A stretch of DNA of 45,826 nucleotides from assembly GCA_902622625.1 (NCBI GenBank), contig CACNQS010000011.1, positions 1 through 45,826 on the forward strand, written 5' to 3'. Below, one piece after another: positions 26,697 to 36,923 of the stretch. Made by a program: the position numbers and the translations under genes. Under the pieces are notes generated by a model, which had not been told where the DNA came from, ran no database searches, and saw nothing but the letters and a program-made list of their open reading frames with translations. The DNA is from an uncultured Prochlorococcus sp. (lineage in GTDB: Bacteria; Cyanobacteriota; Cyanobacteriia; PCC-6307; Cyanobiaceae). The first letter of the stretch is position 1, and each line of letters begins with the position of its first letter.

Positions 26697-27107
26697 ATGA
26701 ATACAGCTAAATTAGAAGATTCGACTCAGAGACCGCTATATGGTGAAAGAATTATTGAAGAATCAAAAATAATTTGTTTCGATAATCCGAACAAGAAAAG
26801 AATTTATGAAATTTCTATTCAGCTACCTGAATTTACATGTAAGTGCCCTTTTTCTGGTTATCCAGATTTTGCAAAGCTAAATATTATTTATCAACCTAAT
26901 TTGAGAGTCTATGAGTTGAAGTCTTTAAAGCTTTATATTAATAATTTTAGAGATATAAAAATATCACATGAGGAAGTTGTAAATAGAATTATGGATGATT
27001 TAGTGAATGAAGGTTCACCTCACTGGATACATTTAAACGCTGCATTTAACCCTAGAGGGAATGTTTCTATGCAGTTAGATATTTTTAGTGGGCAGAAAAG
27101 AAATTAG
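26697..27107 (+). CDS. queF: NADPH-dependent 7-cyano-7-deazaguanine reductase (QueF)
   Basis: 136-residue type-I (single-domain) QueF, which reduces preQ0 to preQ1 in queuosine synthesis for tRNA. The catalytic Cys is C50 (in [11 protein letters not shown]) and the acid is D57. The segment [15 protein letters not shown] at about residues 76-90 is the NADPH/substrate-binding signature. [14 protein letters not shown]-like sequence near 115 completes the T-fold. ATG at 26697 follows an AT-rich promoter-like region with TATATA at 26653-26660. The stop overlaps the stop of convergent ccs1 (4-bp overlap). Confidence 0.95.
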   Translation: MNTAKLEDSTQRPLYGERIIEESKIICFDNPNKKRIYEISIQLPEFTCKCPFSGYPDFAKLNIIYQPNLRVYELKSLKLYINNFRDIKISHEEVVNRIMDDLVNEGSPHWIHLNAAFNPRGNVSMQLDIFSGQKRN

Positions 27108-28390
27108 AAATTTTTTATTTCTTCTGATAATTTAAAAAATTCTTTTTTAAAACCAACTAGATTTTTATTGCTAAGGCCTCCAATAGATAACTTTTGTGAT
27201 TCTTTATTTACAAGAATCCATAATTGGTTAGTTGGTATAAGACTTATTATTGTTCCAAAAATTATTAAAATGAAAGAAAAGTAAATAAATGGTATAGAAG
27301 GATCATTTTTTATTATTAAACCACTGCTGGGAATTATTTTTTTCAAAGAAACTCTTGAAGAATTAACTTCTAAAGGATTGTCATTGATATAGAGATTAAT
27401 CCCAGAAAAATTTTCTATATTCGAAATTTTAAGTGGACCATTTTCATTATCTATAGTTAAAAGGAAATTTTTTTTAGTCTCTGAGCCTAATTCAATTAAA
27501 ACTCCCCAAACTTGATTACCGATTTCGGGAATTTCCTTTAATTGTAATTGATACAGGATATTATCTATTTCCAATACAACATTTGATATTGCCCAATCTG
27601 CTTGATAAATAGTTAATCCTTTAAACCTGATTGGGTGATTAACCTTGCTGGTTTTTATTTCATTTAGATTTAGATCTTCAGAATAAAAATTTAATTTTGA
27701 AATAAATTGTTTGGGTACACCATCACTTTCTCGTTCTATAGAAAAATCCACTAATTTTACATTTGCTTTTGAGTTTGCGCTCTCATTAATAAGATCCAAA
27801 CTTTCTCCAGGCAGTAAATATTGTTCTTTTGTTTGACTTGTAAAACTTCCATATGCTGAACCAATAAGTAAGACTATTAATCCGATATGTACAACTAAAG
27901 GACCGATTTTTCCAATTAAACCCCTTCTTGCAGAAATATGACTATCAAATTTGTATGTTTTCCATCCTCTCTTTTTAAGTAATAAATCAACTTTTGATAT
28001 ATGTTCTTCATCTTGATTGATTGGATGACTTGTAGTAAGTTGCAGTTTGCTAAATTTTTTTTCGCTCTCGTATTCAATCCATTTTAATGAAGCTTTTAAT
28101 GAAGGGATTTGCCTCCTGAAACTACAAGCTGCTAGAGAAATGCAAAGAAGAATTAATGTAAATAAAAACCAAAAGCTTGTATATATATGATCCAATTGAA
28201 GTATTAAGACTTTTTCTCCATCTAAAAATCCAAAAATGGGAGAACTATCGAAATTATCAATATAAAATTTATTATTACTACCTTGAGGTATAAAAGTACC
28301 TATGCCGCTTGTAATAGCTATGAAGATTATCAGTGATATGGCGAATCGTAAACTTGATATTTTTAATATTAGATTCTTAAAAATAATCAT
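27104..28390 (-). CDS. ccs1: Cytochrome c biogenesis protein Ccs1/ResB
   Basis: 428-residue membrane protein of the system-II (Ccs) cytochrome c maturation pathway. With CcsA it carries heme across the thylakoid membrane and ligates it to apocytochromes c6, f and c550-type proteins. There are hydrophobic segments at about residues 14-32, 72-92, 160-182 and 370-386, with a large lumenal domain (about 185-365) between the third and fourth. The [25 protein letters not shown] start region (quoted in part) is the ResB family signature. The start abuts the ccdA stop with no gap, so both are expressed together. CcsA is not in this window. Confidence 0.93.
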   Translation of the reverse strand: MIIFKNLILKISSLRFAISLIIFIAITSGIGTFIPQGSNNKFYIDNFDSSPIFGFLDGEKVLILQLDHIYTSFWFLFTLILLCISLAACSFRRQIPSLKASLKWIEYESEKKFSKLQLTTSHPINQDEEHISKVDLLLKKRGWKTYKFDSHISARRGLIGKIGPLVVHIGLIVLLIGSAYGSFTSQTKEQYLLPGESLDLINESANSKANVKLVDFSIERESDGVPKQFISKLNFYSEDLNLNEIKTSKVNHPIRFKGLTIYQADWAISNVVLEIDNILYQLQLKEIPEIGNQVWGVLIELGSETKKNFLLTIDNENGPLKISNIENFSGINLYINDNPLEVNSSRVSLKKIIPSSGLIIKNDPSIPFIYFSFILIIFGTIISLIPTNQLWILVNKESQKLSIGGLSNKNLVGFKKEFFKLSEEIKNF

Positions 28391-29047
28391 TTAAATCCAA
28401 TTTGATAATAAATTTAACAACCCTAGGGAAACTAAAAATATCCCACTTAAAGTCGGAATTATTTGACTAAATTTTCTAAGCGCTAAAAATTGTTTTAAAT
28501 TTTCTGCAGTAGCTCCTGCTACGATTAATGGAGTTACTTGGCCTATCCCAAAGAAAAATAAAAAAATAATAGATATTGTTGGATTTTTAGCTTGCGATAC
28601 CCAGGCCAGAAGAGTTGCTAAAACTGGAGTAATGCAAGGAGAAGAAGCTAGTCCAAAAGTAGTCCCAATGGCAAAAGGTGCTATAAATGTTGGTATTTTA
28701 TCTTCAATTATTTTTAAATCAGGTCCATTCGGGAACTGAAACTTTATAATCCCTAGCAAATTTAAACCCATTATTATTGCTATTAAGGCAACGATCGAAG
28801 TGTAATAAGGTGGAATTTGCCCATATATCTTACCTAAAAATCCACTGGCAGCGCCAAGCGCAACGAGTGAAAAAACGACTCCTCCTGAAAAACTAATAAG
28901 TTTAAATTTATTTTTCTCTGTTCCTCCTATATACGCAATAGTGATTGGTAATAATGATAATGAGCATGGGCCAAGACTAGTTAAAAGTCCCGCGCTGAAA
29001 ACCAAAAAAATAGTAAATGGGCCAGGATTATTAAGGCCATTCTGCAT
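28391..29047 (-). CDS. ccdA: Thiol-disulfide transporter CcdA
   Basis: 218-residue polytopic membrane protein of the CcdA/DsbD family with about six hydrophobic helices. The redox pair is C28 (SLGPCSLSLLP) in the first helix and C138 (SSPCITPVLATLL) in the fourth, each next to Pro. It passes reducing equivalents from stromal/cytoplasmic thioredoxin to the lumen to keep apocytochrome c CxxCH thiols reduced for heme attachment. It is immediately upstream of ccs1 in the same operon and 82 bp downstream of ftsW. Confidence 0.94.
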   Translation of the reverse strand: MQNGLNNPGPFTIFLVFSAGLLTSLGPCSLSLLPITIAYIGGTEKNKFKLISFSGGVVFSLVALGAASGFLGKIYGQIPPYYTSIVALIAIIMGLNLLGIIKFQFPNGPDLKIIEDKIPTFIAPFAIGTTFGLASSPCITPVLATLLAWVSQAKNPTISIIFLFFFGIGQVTPLIVAGATAENLKQFLALRKFSQIIPTLSGIFLVSLGLLNLLSNWI

Positions 29048-29129
29048 AAGCAGATTACCCCTTTGAGATAATTCTGAAATAACTAAATTAAATGATTCGA
29101 TAGCTTGAATTAAATTTAATAAATTCTAA

Positions 29130-30365
29130 CTAATTAAGAGTCTTCCGTGTACTAATCATACCTATGAAGCCTGTAGATTCTAATGAACATCTCAGTAACA
29201 TCCCTGAAATAAAAAATGATGCGATTAATGAATTACCACCATAACTAATAAAAGGTAGTGGTAAGCCAGTAGTAGGCATAGAGCCTGTTGCTACAGCAAT
29301 ATGCATTATTGATTGACCTATCAACAATACACCACATCCAATAGAAACTAGTTTTGTATAGTTGTTCCTGCATTTTAGAGCAATTCTTACAGTTATATAG
29401 GAGAAAACTGCTAGAAAACCTAGGAATAAAGTACACCCTAAAAAACCAAATTCTTCAGCAAAAATGGCAAAAATAAAATCTGTGTACATAAAAGGTAGGT
29501 ACTGTAATTTTTGTATAGATAAGCCAAACCCTTGACCGAAAAGACCTCCTGAACCAATAGCTAATAAACTTTGAACCAATTGAAATCCACTTTCCTGTTG
29601 ATCTTCCCAAGGATTAAGAAATGAAGTAACTCTAAGTTTTTGATATTCGTTATTGAGAATACTAATACATCCAGTAATAAATCCTAATGAGGCAAATGAG
29701 CAAAGAGAACTTAGTTTTACGCCCCCACATAAACCCATTACCCAAAAAAGAATTCCAGTTAATGATGCAGTGCTTAAATTAGGTTGCTTTAGTATTAATA
29801 AAATTAATAATCCAAAAGAGAATATTGAAACTAATTTTTTATCATTCTTAATCAGATTCCAATGAGCGAAAAGGTTAGAAGCTTCTAGAATTAGAAAAGG
29901 CTTAATTAATTCAGATGGTTGTAGACGTAAATTCCCCAGTACTAGCCATCGTGAAGATCCGTTAACTGTAATTCCAGTAATATTGGTAAGGAATATTAGA
30001 AAGAATAAAATAAAAAAAATAATCCTTGAAAACTTTAAAAGATTTCTAATGTTAGTATTCAAGACAAAATAAAAAAGACTGATTCCTGGAATTGTCCAAA
30101 TAATTTGTTTTTTTAGGAAGTAAGCCCAATTTCCCATTTCCCTACTAGCTACCCACCAACTTGCTGATCCAAGAATGCATATTCCTAATATTGACCAAAT
30201 TCCAATGAGAACAACGAGGATTTTTGCCTCATAGGGCCATATCGTCCAAGGTAAGGGGAAAATAGACTCTATTAAATTGCTTAGATTTTTTTTGTAATTA
30301 ATACTAAAGGTTTTTTTTCTTTTAGAAATTCTTTTATATTTTATTTTTTCTTGACTTATCTCCAA
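29130..30365 (-). CDS. ftsW: SEDS-family septal peptidoglycan glycosyltransferase FtsW
   Basis: 411-residue integral membrane protein of the SEDS family with about ten hydrophobic helices after a basic cytoplasmic N-terminus of about 40 residues. The family signature GLPLPFISYGGNSLIAS lies at about residues 362-378, and the central FAIFAEEFGFLG segment carries the acidic loop residues. FtsW polymerises lipid II at the division septum with its cognate PBP; RodA is the elongation paralogue and cannot be fully excluded. The start is TTG at 30365; the upstream frame offers no ATG or GTG, and the next Met lies inside the membrane domain. Confidence 0.87.
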   Translation of the reverse strand: MEISQEKIKYKRISKRKKTFSINYKKNLSNLIESIFPLPWTIWPYEAKILVVLIGIWSILGICILGSASWWVASREMGNWAYFLKKQIIWTIPGISLFYFVLNTNIRNLLKFSRIIFFILFFLIFLTNITGITVNGSSRWLVLGNLRLQPSELIKPFLILEASNLFAHWNLIKNDKKLVSIFSFGLLILLILKQPNLSTASLTGILFWVMGLCGGVKLSSLCSFASLGFITGCISILNNEYQKLRVTSFLNPWEDQQESGFQLVQSLLAIGSGGLFGQGFGLSIQKLQYLPFMYTDFIFAIFAEEFGFLGCTLFLGFLAVFSYITVRIALKCRNNYTKLVSIGCGVLLIGQSIMHIAVATGSMPTTGLPLPFISYGGNSLIASFFISGMLLRCSLESTGFIGMISTRKTLN

Positions 30366-30570
30366 TTTTTTAGATGTATATGTACTATTGAGACGTTTAA
30401 TTGAGATTTTGCCAAGTCTTTTATTAACGTTTTAAAGTGTTAATGGAATTAATAAAAATGACGTTTCATAAATTTAATTTTTGAAGAATAAAGTAAAAAA
30501 TGGTCTAAAGATTCATGATAAATCTTAAGAATTAATTTTTTATAGAAAAAAACTAGCTAAAAGGTACCTC

Positions 30571-30600
30571 TCCGTGATAGATTCCGTGAGTTTATATACT
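30571..30600 (+). promoter_or_regulatory. Candidate ATP synthase operon promoter with 7-bp direct repeat
   Basis: TATACT at 30595-30600 is a good -10 box, placing transcription start near 30607 and the atpI ATG about 27 nt downstream. Just upstream TCCGTGA occurs twice, at 30571-30577 and 30583-30589, 12 bp apart and in a GC-richer patch than the surrounding spacer. No TTGACA-like -35 is evident, so the repeat may be an activator site. Also CCTCTC at 30567-30572 is complementary to GAGAGG at 30617-30622, the likely ribosome-binding region of atpI. The rest of 30366-30633 shows nothing recognisable. Confidence 0.4.
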
Positions 30601-30633
30601 TACTTCAAACCATTTAGAGAGGGTTTCTAAACT

Positions 30634-31110
30634 ATGTTCACATCAGTGGACTCAAATAGAAAAAAACTTGAGCATCCTTCTAAAGAGAATGTTCAATTTC
30701 CTCAATCGCTGAATAATTCGATCATCAAAGAAAGTAAATCTGGTATTGCCAATCAAATAGATAATTTGCTTTCTCAAAATGATGAATACACAAAATTGCA
30801 ACTAACAATTTTTGGAATTACTTTTATTGTTTCTATTTTATTAGCTTCAATAACTGGAATTTTTCTTGGATTTACTTTTGGTTTTAGTATTTTTATAGGT
30901 GCAATTGCTGGCATTTTTTACCTACGTTTGCTTGCCAAAAGTATAGGGAAACTTGGTAGAGAATCATCTGGTGTATCAAAATTGCAACTATTAGTTCCAG
31001 TTTGCCTCTTTATTTTTGCGAGCAAGCTAGGATCTTTGGATATTTTTCCTGCAATGATAGGTTTTTTCATTTATAAGCCTTCACTAATTCTTTATTTTTC
31101 ACGTTTTTAA
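30634..31110 (+). CDS. atpI: ATP synthase assembly-type protein, subunit I (Atp1)
   Basis: 158-residue protein at the head of the ATP synthase operon. The first 60 residues are polar; then four hydrophobic helices follow (about 66-86, 88-108, 124-140 and 142-156). In other bacteria AtpI/Atp1 helps assemble the c-ring or supply Mg and is not part of the mature enzyme. Cyanobacterial papers call this gene atp1 and use atpI for subunit a, so the symbol needs care. GAGAGG 12 nt before the ATG may be the ribosome-binding site. The next gene starts 21 bp downstream. Confidence 0.83.
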   Translation: MFTSVDSNRKKLEHPSKENVQFPQSLNNSIIKESKSGIANQIDNLLSQNDEYTKLQLTIFGITFIVSILLASITGIFLGFTFGFSIFIGAIAGIFYLRLLAKSIGKLGRESSGVSKLQLLVPVCLFIFASKLGSLDIFPAMIGFFIYKPSLILYFSRF

Positions 31111-31131
31111 GTAAATTTTTATTCAAAACAA

Positions 31132-31857
31132 ATGTTTTTTAATTCCTTGCTAACAAATTTTGCAGCATTAGAAGTTGGTCAACATCTTTATTGGCAAATT
31201 GGAAATATCAGACTTCATGGGCAGGTATTTTTAACATCCTGGATTTTATTAGGAGCTTTATTAGTTTTTATTTCCTTAGGAACTAAAAAAATGGAAAATG
31301 ATCCTAAAGGCCTTCAAAACTTGCTTGAGTTCCTTTGGGATTACATAAGAGATCTTGCTAGGACGCAAATAGGTGAAAAAGTTTATAGAGATTGGATGCC
31401 ATTCATAGGCACTTTATTTTTATTCGTCTTTGTTAGTAATTGGGGCGGAGCTTTAATTCCTTGGAGATTGATCAAGTTACCAAGTGGAGAATTAGGAGCC
31501 CCTACTGCAGATATTAATACAACTATAGCCTTGGCTTTATTGGTTTCACTTTCTTATTTCTATGCAGGTTTAAGCAATAAGGGTTGGAGATACTTCGAAT
31601 ACTATGTTCACCCAACTCCAATTATGCTTCCTTTCAAAATTCTAGAGGACTTTACTAAACCTTTATCACTCTCTTTTAGGCTATTTGGAAATATTTTGGC
31701 TGATGAACTTGTTGTAGGTGTTCTAGTTTTTTTAGTTCCGCTAATTCTCCCAATACCAGTTATGTTCCTAGGATTATTTACTAGTGCAATTCAGGCATTG
31801 ATTTTCGCAACTTTAGCGGCCTACTACATTGGAGAAGCTGTTGAAGAACATCATTAG
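31132..31857 (+). CDS. atpB: ATP synthase F0 subunit a
   Basis: 241-residue membrane subunit that forms the two proton half-channels against the c-ring (called atpI in plastid nomenclature). The essential Arg is R183 in [15 protein letters not shown], followed by conserved N187 and E191-type residues. The C-terminal [22 protein letters not shown] segment matches the family and contains the conserved Gln of the channel. Five to six hydrophobic segments are visible. It is followed by a 162-bp spacer with RNA secondary-structure potential before the c-subunit gene. Confidence 0.97.
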   Translation: MFFNSLLTNFAALEVGQHLYWQIGNIRLHGQVFLTSWILLGALLVFISLGTKKMENDPKGLQNLLEFLWDYIRDLARTQIGEKVYRDWMPFIGTLFLFVFVSNWGGALIPWRLIKLPSGELGAPTADINTTIALALLVSLSYFYAGLSNKGWRYFEYYVHPTPIMLPFKILEDFTKPLSLSFRLFGNILADELVVGVLVFLVPLILPIPVMFLGLFTSAIQALIFATLAAYYIGEAVEEHH

Positions 31858-31890
31858 CTGTCTTCTAATACATTCGGACGCTTTTACAAA

Positions 31891-31944
31891 GGGTCTGTAA
31901 TCTGGCAAAATATCTAATCGCGTAGGTCTGAAAATATCAGACCC
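31891..31944 (+). promoter_or_regulatory. Stem-loop with competing arm in the subunit a / subunit c spacer
   Basis: GGTCTGA (31925-31931) and TCAGACC (31937-31943) form a perfect 7-bp stem with loop AAATA. A second copy of the left arm, GGGTCTG at 31891-31897, can pair instead with CAGACCC (31938-31944), so two mutually exclusive structures are possible. ACGCTT (31878-31883) and AAGCGT (31965-31970) could close an outer stem. No T-run follows, so it is not an intrinsic terminator. It is placed upstream of the gene needed in highest copy (c-ring), consistent with RNA processing or translational tuning. Confidence 0.5.
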
Positions 31945-32001
31945 ATTCTTAAAAAAGGATGTCCAAGCGTGTATGACAACAAAGATTATCACAAGTATTA
32001 A

Positions 32002-32265
<264 letters not shown>

Positions 32266-32334
32266 AAGTTAATATTGCTTCTAATCCTTATTAGCAATAT
32301 TTAAATTTAATTTTTTTAACTTCAACTGAATCAT

Positions 32335-32796
32335 ATGTTGGCCTTTAATTTTTTTGGTGCTACAGAAGGTGGATTATTTGACATAAATGCCACTTTGCCA
32401 TTAATGGCGATACAAGTAGTTGCGCTTACTTACATATTAAATTCTCTCTTTTTTAAGCCTGTTGGCAATGTCGTAGAAAAAAGAGAAAAGTTTGTAAGTA
32501 ATAATATTATTGAGGCCAAAAATAAACTTTCTGAGGTTAAAAAATTAGAAGCTGATTTATTAACCCAGCTTCAAAGTGCTCGTACAGAAGCCCAAAGAAT
32601 TGTGAGCGAAGCTGAAAATGAGTCTGACAAGCTCTATAAAGAAGCACTAGACCTTGCCAACAATGAAGCAAATGCTTCAAAAGAAAAAGCAAGACTAGAA
32701 ATTGAAAGCCAGACGAATGCTGCTCGTGATCAACTTTCTAAACAGGCTGATGATCTAAGCGAACTTATTGTTAATAGATTGATTCTAGAAAAATGA
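32335..32796 (+). CDS. atpF2: ATP synthase F0 subunit b-prime
   Basis: 153-residue peripheral-stalk subunit with one N-terminal membrane helix (about 20-42, [20 protein letters not shown]) and a long charged coiled coil to the end. Phototrophs use a b/b-prime heterodimer where most bacteria use a b homodimer, so this gene supports a photosynthetic host. It is also named atpG in plastid-style nomenclature. Its last 4 bp overlap the start of the b gene, implying coupled translation and equal output of the two partners. Confidence 0.93.
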   Translation: MLAFNFFGATEGGLFDINATLPLMAIQVVALTYILNSLFFKPVGNVVEKREKFVSNNIIEAKNKLSEVKKLEADLLTQLQSARTEAQRIVSEAENESDKLYKEALDLANNEANASKEKARLEIESQTNAARDQLSKQADDLSELIVNRLILEK

Positions 32797-33305
32797 ATTT
32801 AACTCTTTTAGCTACAGAAGGTTTTGGATTGAACTTCAATTTATTCGAAACTAATATCCTTAATTGGGCTGTAGTAGTTTTTGGTCTTTATAAATTTTTG
32901 CCTGGTTTCCTAGGCAAAATGCTTCAAAAAAGGAGAGAAGGAATCCTTCTTGAATTAAAAGATGCTGAAGATCGACTCCTAAATGCAACTAAAGCTTTAG
33001 AAAAGGCGAAGAAAGATTTATCTTCAGCGGAAGAAAAAGCTTCTCAAATAAAAGCAGATTCCCTTAAAAGATCTGAATCAATCAGAATGGAAAGTGAGAA
33101 AAAAGCGATAGAGGAGATGGCACGAATTAAACAAAGTGCAATCTCTGATGAGAGCTCTGAAGCATCCAGAGCAATTTCTCAACTTCGAAAAGAAGCTGTT
33201 GAACTCGCAATTAAGAAAGCTTTAGATTCTCTCCCAAATCGACTTGATAAAACAACACAAGAAAATTTGGTAACTCAATCAATTAACAATATTGAGGTGA
33301 ACTAA
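32793..33305 (+). CDS. atpF: ATP synthase F0 subunit b
   Basis: 170-residue peripheral-stalk subunit. The membrane helix at about residues 20-40 ([19 protein letters not shown]) follows a short N-terminal lead, and the remainder is a charged Ala/Lys/Glu-rich coiled coil. It pairs with b-prime, encoded by the preceding gene that overlaps it by 4 bp (ATGA), and its stop overlaps the ATG of the delta gene by one base (TAATG). The b, b-prime and delta genes therefore form one tightly coupled translation block. Confidence 0.95.
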   Translation: MNLTLLATEGFGLNFNLFETNILNWAVVVFGLYKFLPGFLGKMLQKRREGILLELKDAEDRLLNATKALEKAKKDLSSAEEKASQIKADSLKRSESIRMESEKKAIEEMARIKQSAISDESSEASRAISQLRKEAVELAIKKALDSLPNRLDKTTQENLVTQSINNIEVN

Positions 33306-33847
33306 TGCCCCTTTTAAATTCAGTTACTACTCCATACGCAGAGGCATTACTTCAAGTTGTGAATGAAAATTCGCAAACTGAAGAGATGGTTTCTGAGGTT
33401 AAACAACTCTTGGAATTAATAAATGATTCCCCTGAATTGGAGAAGGCACTATCCTCCCCCATTTTAGAGACAGATTCTAAGAAGAAAATCATTGTTGAAA
33501 TTTTTTCAAATAAGATTAATTCTTCTTTACTGAATTTCTTAAAATTATTGGCCGATAGGCAAAGAATTGGAATCCTTACTTCAATTCTTGATAGGTTTTT
33601 AGAGATTTACCGAGAAAATAGTAATATTGCATTGGCAACTGTTACTTCTGCAGTCGAGCTTACTGATGAACAGAAAGGTTTAATTACCAAAAAGATCATC
33701 AATATTGCTGGAACAGAAAAATTAGAACTTGTAACTAAAATCGACCCATCTCTTATTGGTGGTTTCGTCGCCAGTGTAGGATCAAAAGTAATTGATGCTT
33801 CTCTTGCTTCACAAATAAGAAAACTTGGCTTATCTCTTTCCAAGTAA
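33305..33847 (+). CDS. atpH: ATP synthase F1 subunit delta
   Basis: 180-residue delta subunit (OSCP homologue, atpD in plastid naming). It links the b/b-prime stalk to the top of the alpha3beta3 head. The N-terminal helical bundle (YAEALLQVVNENSQTEE, about residues 12-28) and C-terminal KIDPSLIGGFVASVGSKVIDAS segment at about 142-163 are the family hallmarks. Its ATG shares a base with the stop of the b gene. atpA follows 31 bp later. Confidence 0.95.
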   Translation: MPLLNSVTTPYAEALLQVVNENSQTEEMVSEVKQLLELINDSPELEKALSSPILETDSKKKIIVEIFSNKINSSLLNFLKLLADRQRIGILTSILDRFLEIYRENSNIALATVTSAVELTDEQKGLITKKIINIAGTEKLELVTKIDPSLIGGFVASVGSKVIDASLASQIRKLGLSLSK

Positions 33848-33866
33848 CTTTTTCAATCAACCTTAA

Positions 33867-35396
<1,530 letters not shown>

Positions 35397-35404
35397 ATTT
35401 ATTT

Positions 35405-35410
35405 AGGAGA
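35405..35410 (+). promoter_or_regulatory. Strong Shine-Dalgarno of the gamma-subunit gene
   Basis: AGGAGA ends 4 bases before the ATG at 35415. Most genes in this window have no recognisable ribosome-binding site, so this one stands out as the clearest within the ATP synthase operon and fixes the gamma start. Confidence 0.7.
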
Positions 35411-35414
35411 TACC

Positions 35415-36365
35415 ATGGCAAATCTTAAAGAGATTAGAGATCGAATCGTTTCTGTTAAAAATACAAGAAAAATAACGGAGGCTATGAGACTTGTTGCAGC
35501 TGCAAAAGTTAGGAGAGCTCAGGATCAAGTTCTTAAAAGTAGACCTTTTGCAGATAAACTTGCACGAGTCTTGGAAAATATTCAATCTAGAGTACAATTT
35601 GAGGCTGTCGACTCTCCTCTATTATCCAAGAGAGAAGTAATGAGTATCACCTTGGTTTGTATAACTGCGGATAGAGGTTTATGCGGTGGCTACAACACAA
35701 ATATTATAAAAAAGGTAGAAATAAGATACGCAGAATTAGTCAAAAAAGGTTATCAGCCCAGTTTAATTTTGGTAGGGAAGAAAGCTATTGGATATTTTCA
35801 AAATAGAAAGGATAGATATGTAATTAAAAGTACTTTCAAAGAACTAGAACAGGTACCTACAGTCAGGGACTCCGAAGGAGTTACAAATGAGATTTTAGCT
35901 GAATTTCTATCAGAAAATTCTGATAGGGTGGAAATTATTTACACGAAATTCATTACTTTAGTTAGCTGTGCGCCTGTCGTTCAAACACTATTGCCACTTG
36001 ACCCTCAAGGAATTGCTGAGGAAAACGATGAAATTTTTAGGTTGACTACAAAAGATAGTAAGTTACTTGTTGAAAAATCAAATATTGCAAAAAGTGATTC
36101 AGAGAAATTACCATCAGATATTGTTTTTGAACAAAGTCCTGATCAACTATTAGATTCTTTATTACCATTATATTTACAGAATCAGGTACTAAGAGCTCTT
36201 CAAGAGTCGGCAGCTTCAGAACTCGCTTGCAGGATGACCGCGATGAATAATGCAAGTGATAATGCTAAAGAATTAGCAAGTACTTTGAATCTAACCTATA
36301 ACAAAGCCAGACAAGCAGCTATTACTCAAGAAATATTAGAAGTTGTAGGAGGTTCAGCAGTTTAG
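35415..36365 (+). CDS. atpG: ATP synthase F1 subunit gamma
   Basis: 316-residue central-shaft subunit (atpC in plastid naming). N-terminal RIVSVKNTRKITEAMRLVAA and C-terminal AMNNASDNAKELASTLNLTYN helices form the coiled-coil rotor shaft. Between about residues 197 and 241 lies the extra segment typical of phototroph gamma subunits, but it lacks the two Cys of the chloroplast redox switch, so thiol regulation of the chloroplast type is not expected. It is the last ATP synthase gene of this cluster. A ferredoxin gene starts 16 bp after its stop, in the same direction. Confidence 0.97.
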   Translation: MANLKEIRDRIVSVKNTRKITEAMRLVAAAKVRRAQDQVLKSRPFADKLARVLENIQSRVQFEAVDSPLLSKREVMSITLVCITADRGLCGGYNTNIIKKVEIRYAELVKKGYQPSLILVGKKAIGYFQNRKDRYVIKSTFKELEQVPTVRDSEGVTNEILAEFLSENSDRVEIIYTKFITLVSCAPVVQTLLPLDPQGIAEENDEIFRLTTKDSKLLVEKSNIAKSDSEKLPSDIVFEQSPDQLLDSLLPLYLQNQVLRALQESAASELACRMTAMNNASDNAKELASTLNLTYNKARQAAITQEILEVVGGSAV

Positions 36366-36381
36366 TAATTAGATTTGGGAT

Positions 36382-36708
36382 ATGCCTGAATACAATATTA
36401 AAGTTCAATTTGAGCAAAAGACTTTTAGTTTTTTATGTTCTGATGATCAAGATATCATTTCAGCGGCAAAAATGAATGGAATAGATTTACCAAGTAGTTG
36501 TTGTTCAGGAGTTTGTACAGATTGTGCATCCATGATATTGGAAGGATCTCTAGATCAAGAGGATGCTATGGGATTAAATGATGATTTAAGGGAAAAGGGC
36601 TTTGCACTCTTATGTGTGGCATATCCTAAGTCAGATTTAAATATTCTTATTGGTAAAGAAGTCGAAGATGATTTATATAATGATCAATTTGGTAAATATC
36701 AAAAATGA
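36382..36708 (+). CDS. Plant-type 2Fe-2S ferredoxin
   Basis: 108-residue soluble ferredoxin. The ligands are C40-x4-C45-x2-C48 (in SCCSGVCTDC) and C78 (LLCVAYPKSD), the plant-type 2Fe-2S pattern; C41 is an additional cysteine beside the cluster. The usual C-terminal end is replaced by a longer acidic tail (about residues 92-108), which makes it differ from the main photosynthetic PetF. It may be a specialised ferredoxin for a particular reductase. It lies 16 bp after atpG and overlaps the next small gene by 4 bp. Confidence 0.9.
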   Translation: MPEYNIKVQFEQKTFSFLCSDDQDIISAAKMNGIDLPSSCCSGVCTDCASMILEGSLDQEDAMGLNDDLREKGFALLCVAYPKSDLNILIGKEVEDDLYNDQFGKYQK

Positions 36709-36896
36709 AATTAAGTTCAGTTGATTATTATTTAGATTGGCCAGTTTCAATAAAATTAAAAAATTTAAGGAAATTTATCATTGCAAATTTAGAAAAAAAA
36801 GGTGTTTTAATTCGATGGTCAATTGTTGATATTCAAAATTCTATTGACTCTTATGGAACAAAAAAACTTAAAATTAAAGCTGTCATAGCTAATTAA
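36705..36896 (+). CDS. 63-aa conserved-type hypothetical protein
   Basis: 63-residue basic protein whose start overlaps the ferredoxin stop by 4 bp (ATGA type), a strong sign that it is a real, translationally coupled gene. It begins with MKLSSVDYYLDWP; the middle (residues 17-36) is a Lys-rich helix IKLKNLRKFIIANLEKKG, and the C-terminal half alternates polar and hydrophobic residues as expected for two strands. There are no Cys, membrane segments or known motifs. I do not recognise the family. The coupling suggests a partner of the ferredoxin or of the DUF3326 protein that begins 27 bp downstream. Confidence 0.7.
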   Translation: MKLSSVDYYLDWPVSIKLKNLRKFIIANLEKKGVLIRWSIVDIQNSIDSYGTKKLKIKAVIAN

Positions 36897-36923
36897 AAAA
36901 TATAAATTGAAATATTTTTAATA

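Noticed and set aside
35610-36140. Thiol-regulated gamma subunit of the chloroplast type
   Set aside because: The extra segment of phototroph gamma subunits is present but lacks the paired Cys needed for the redox switch.
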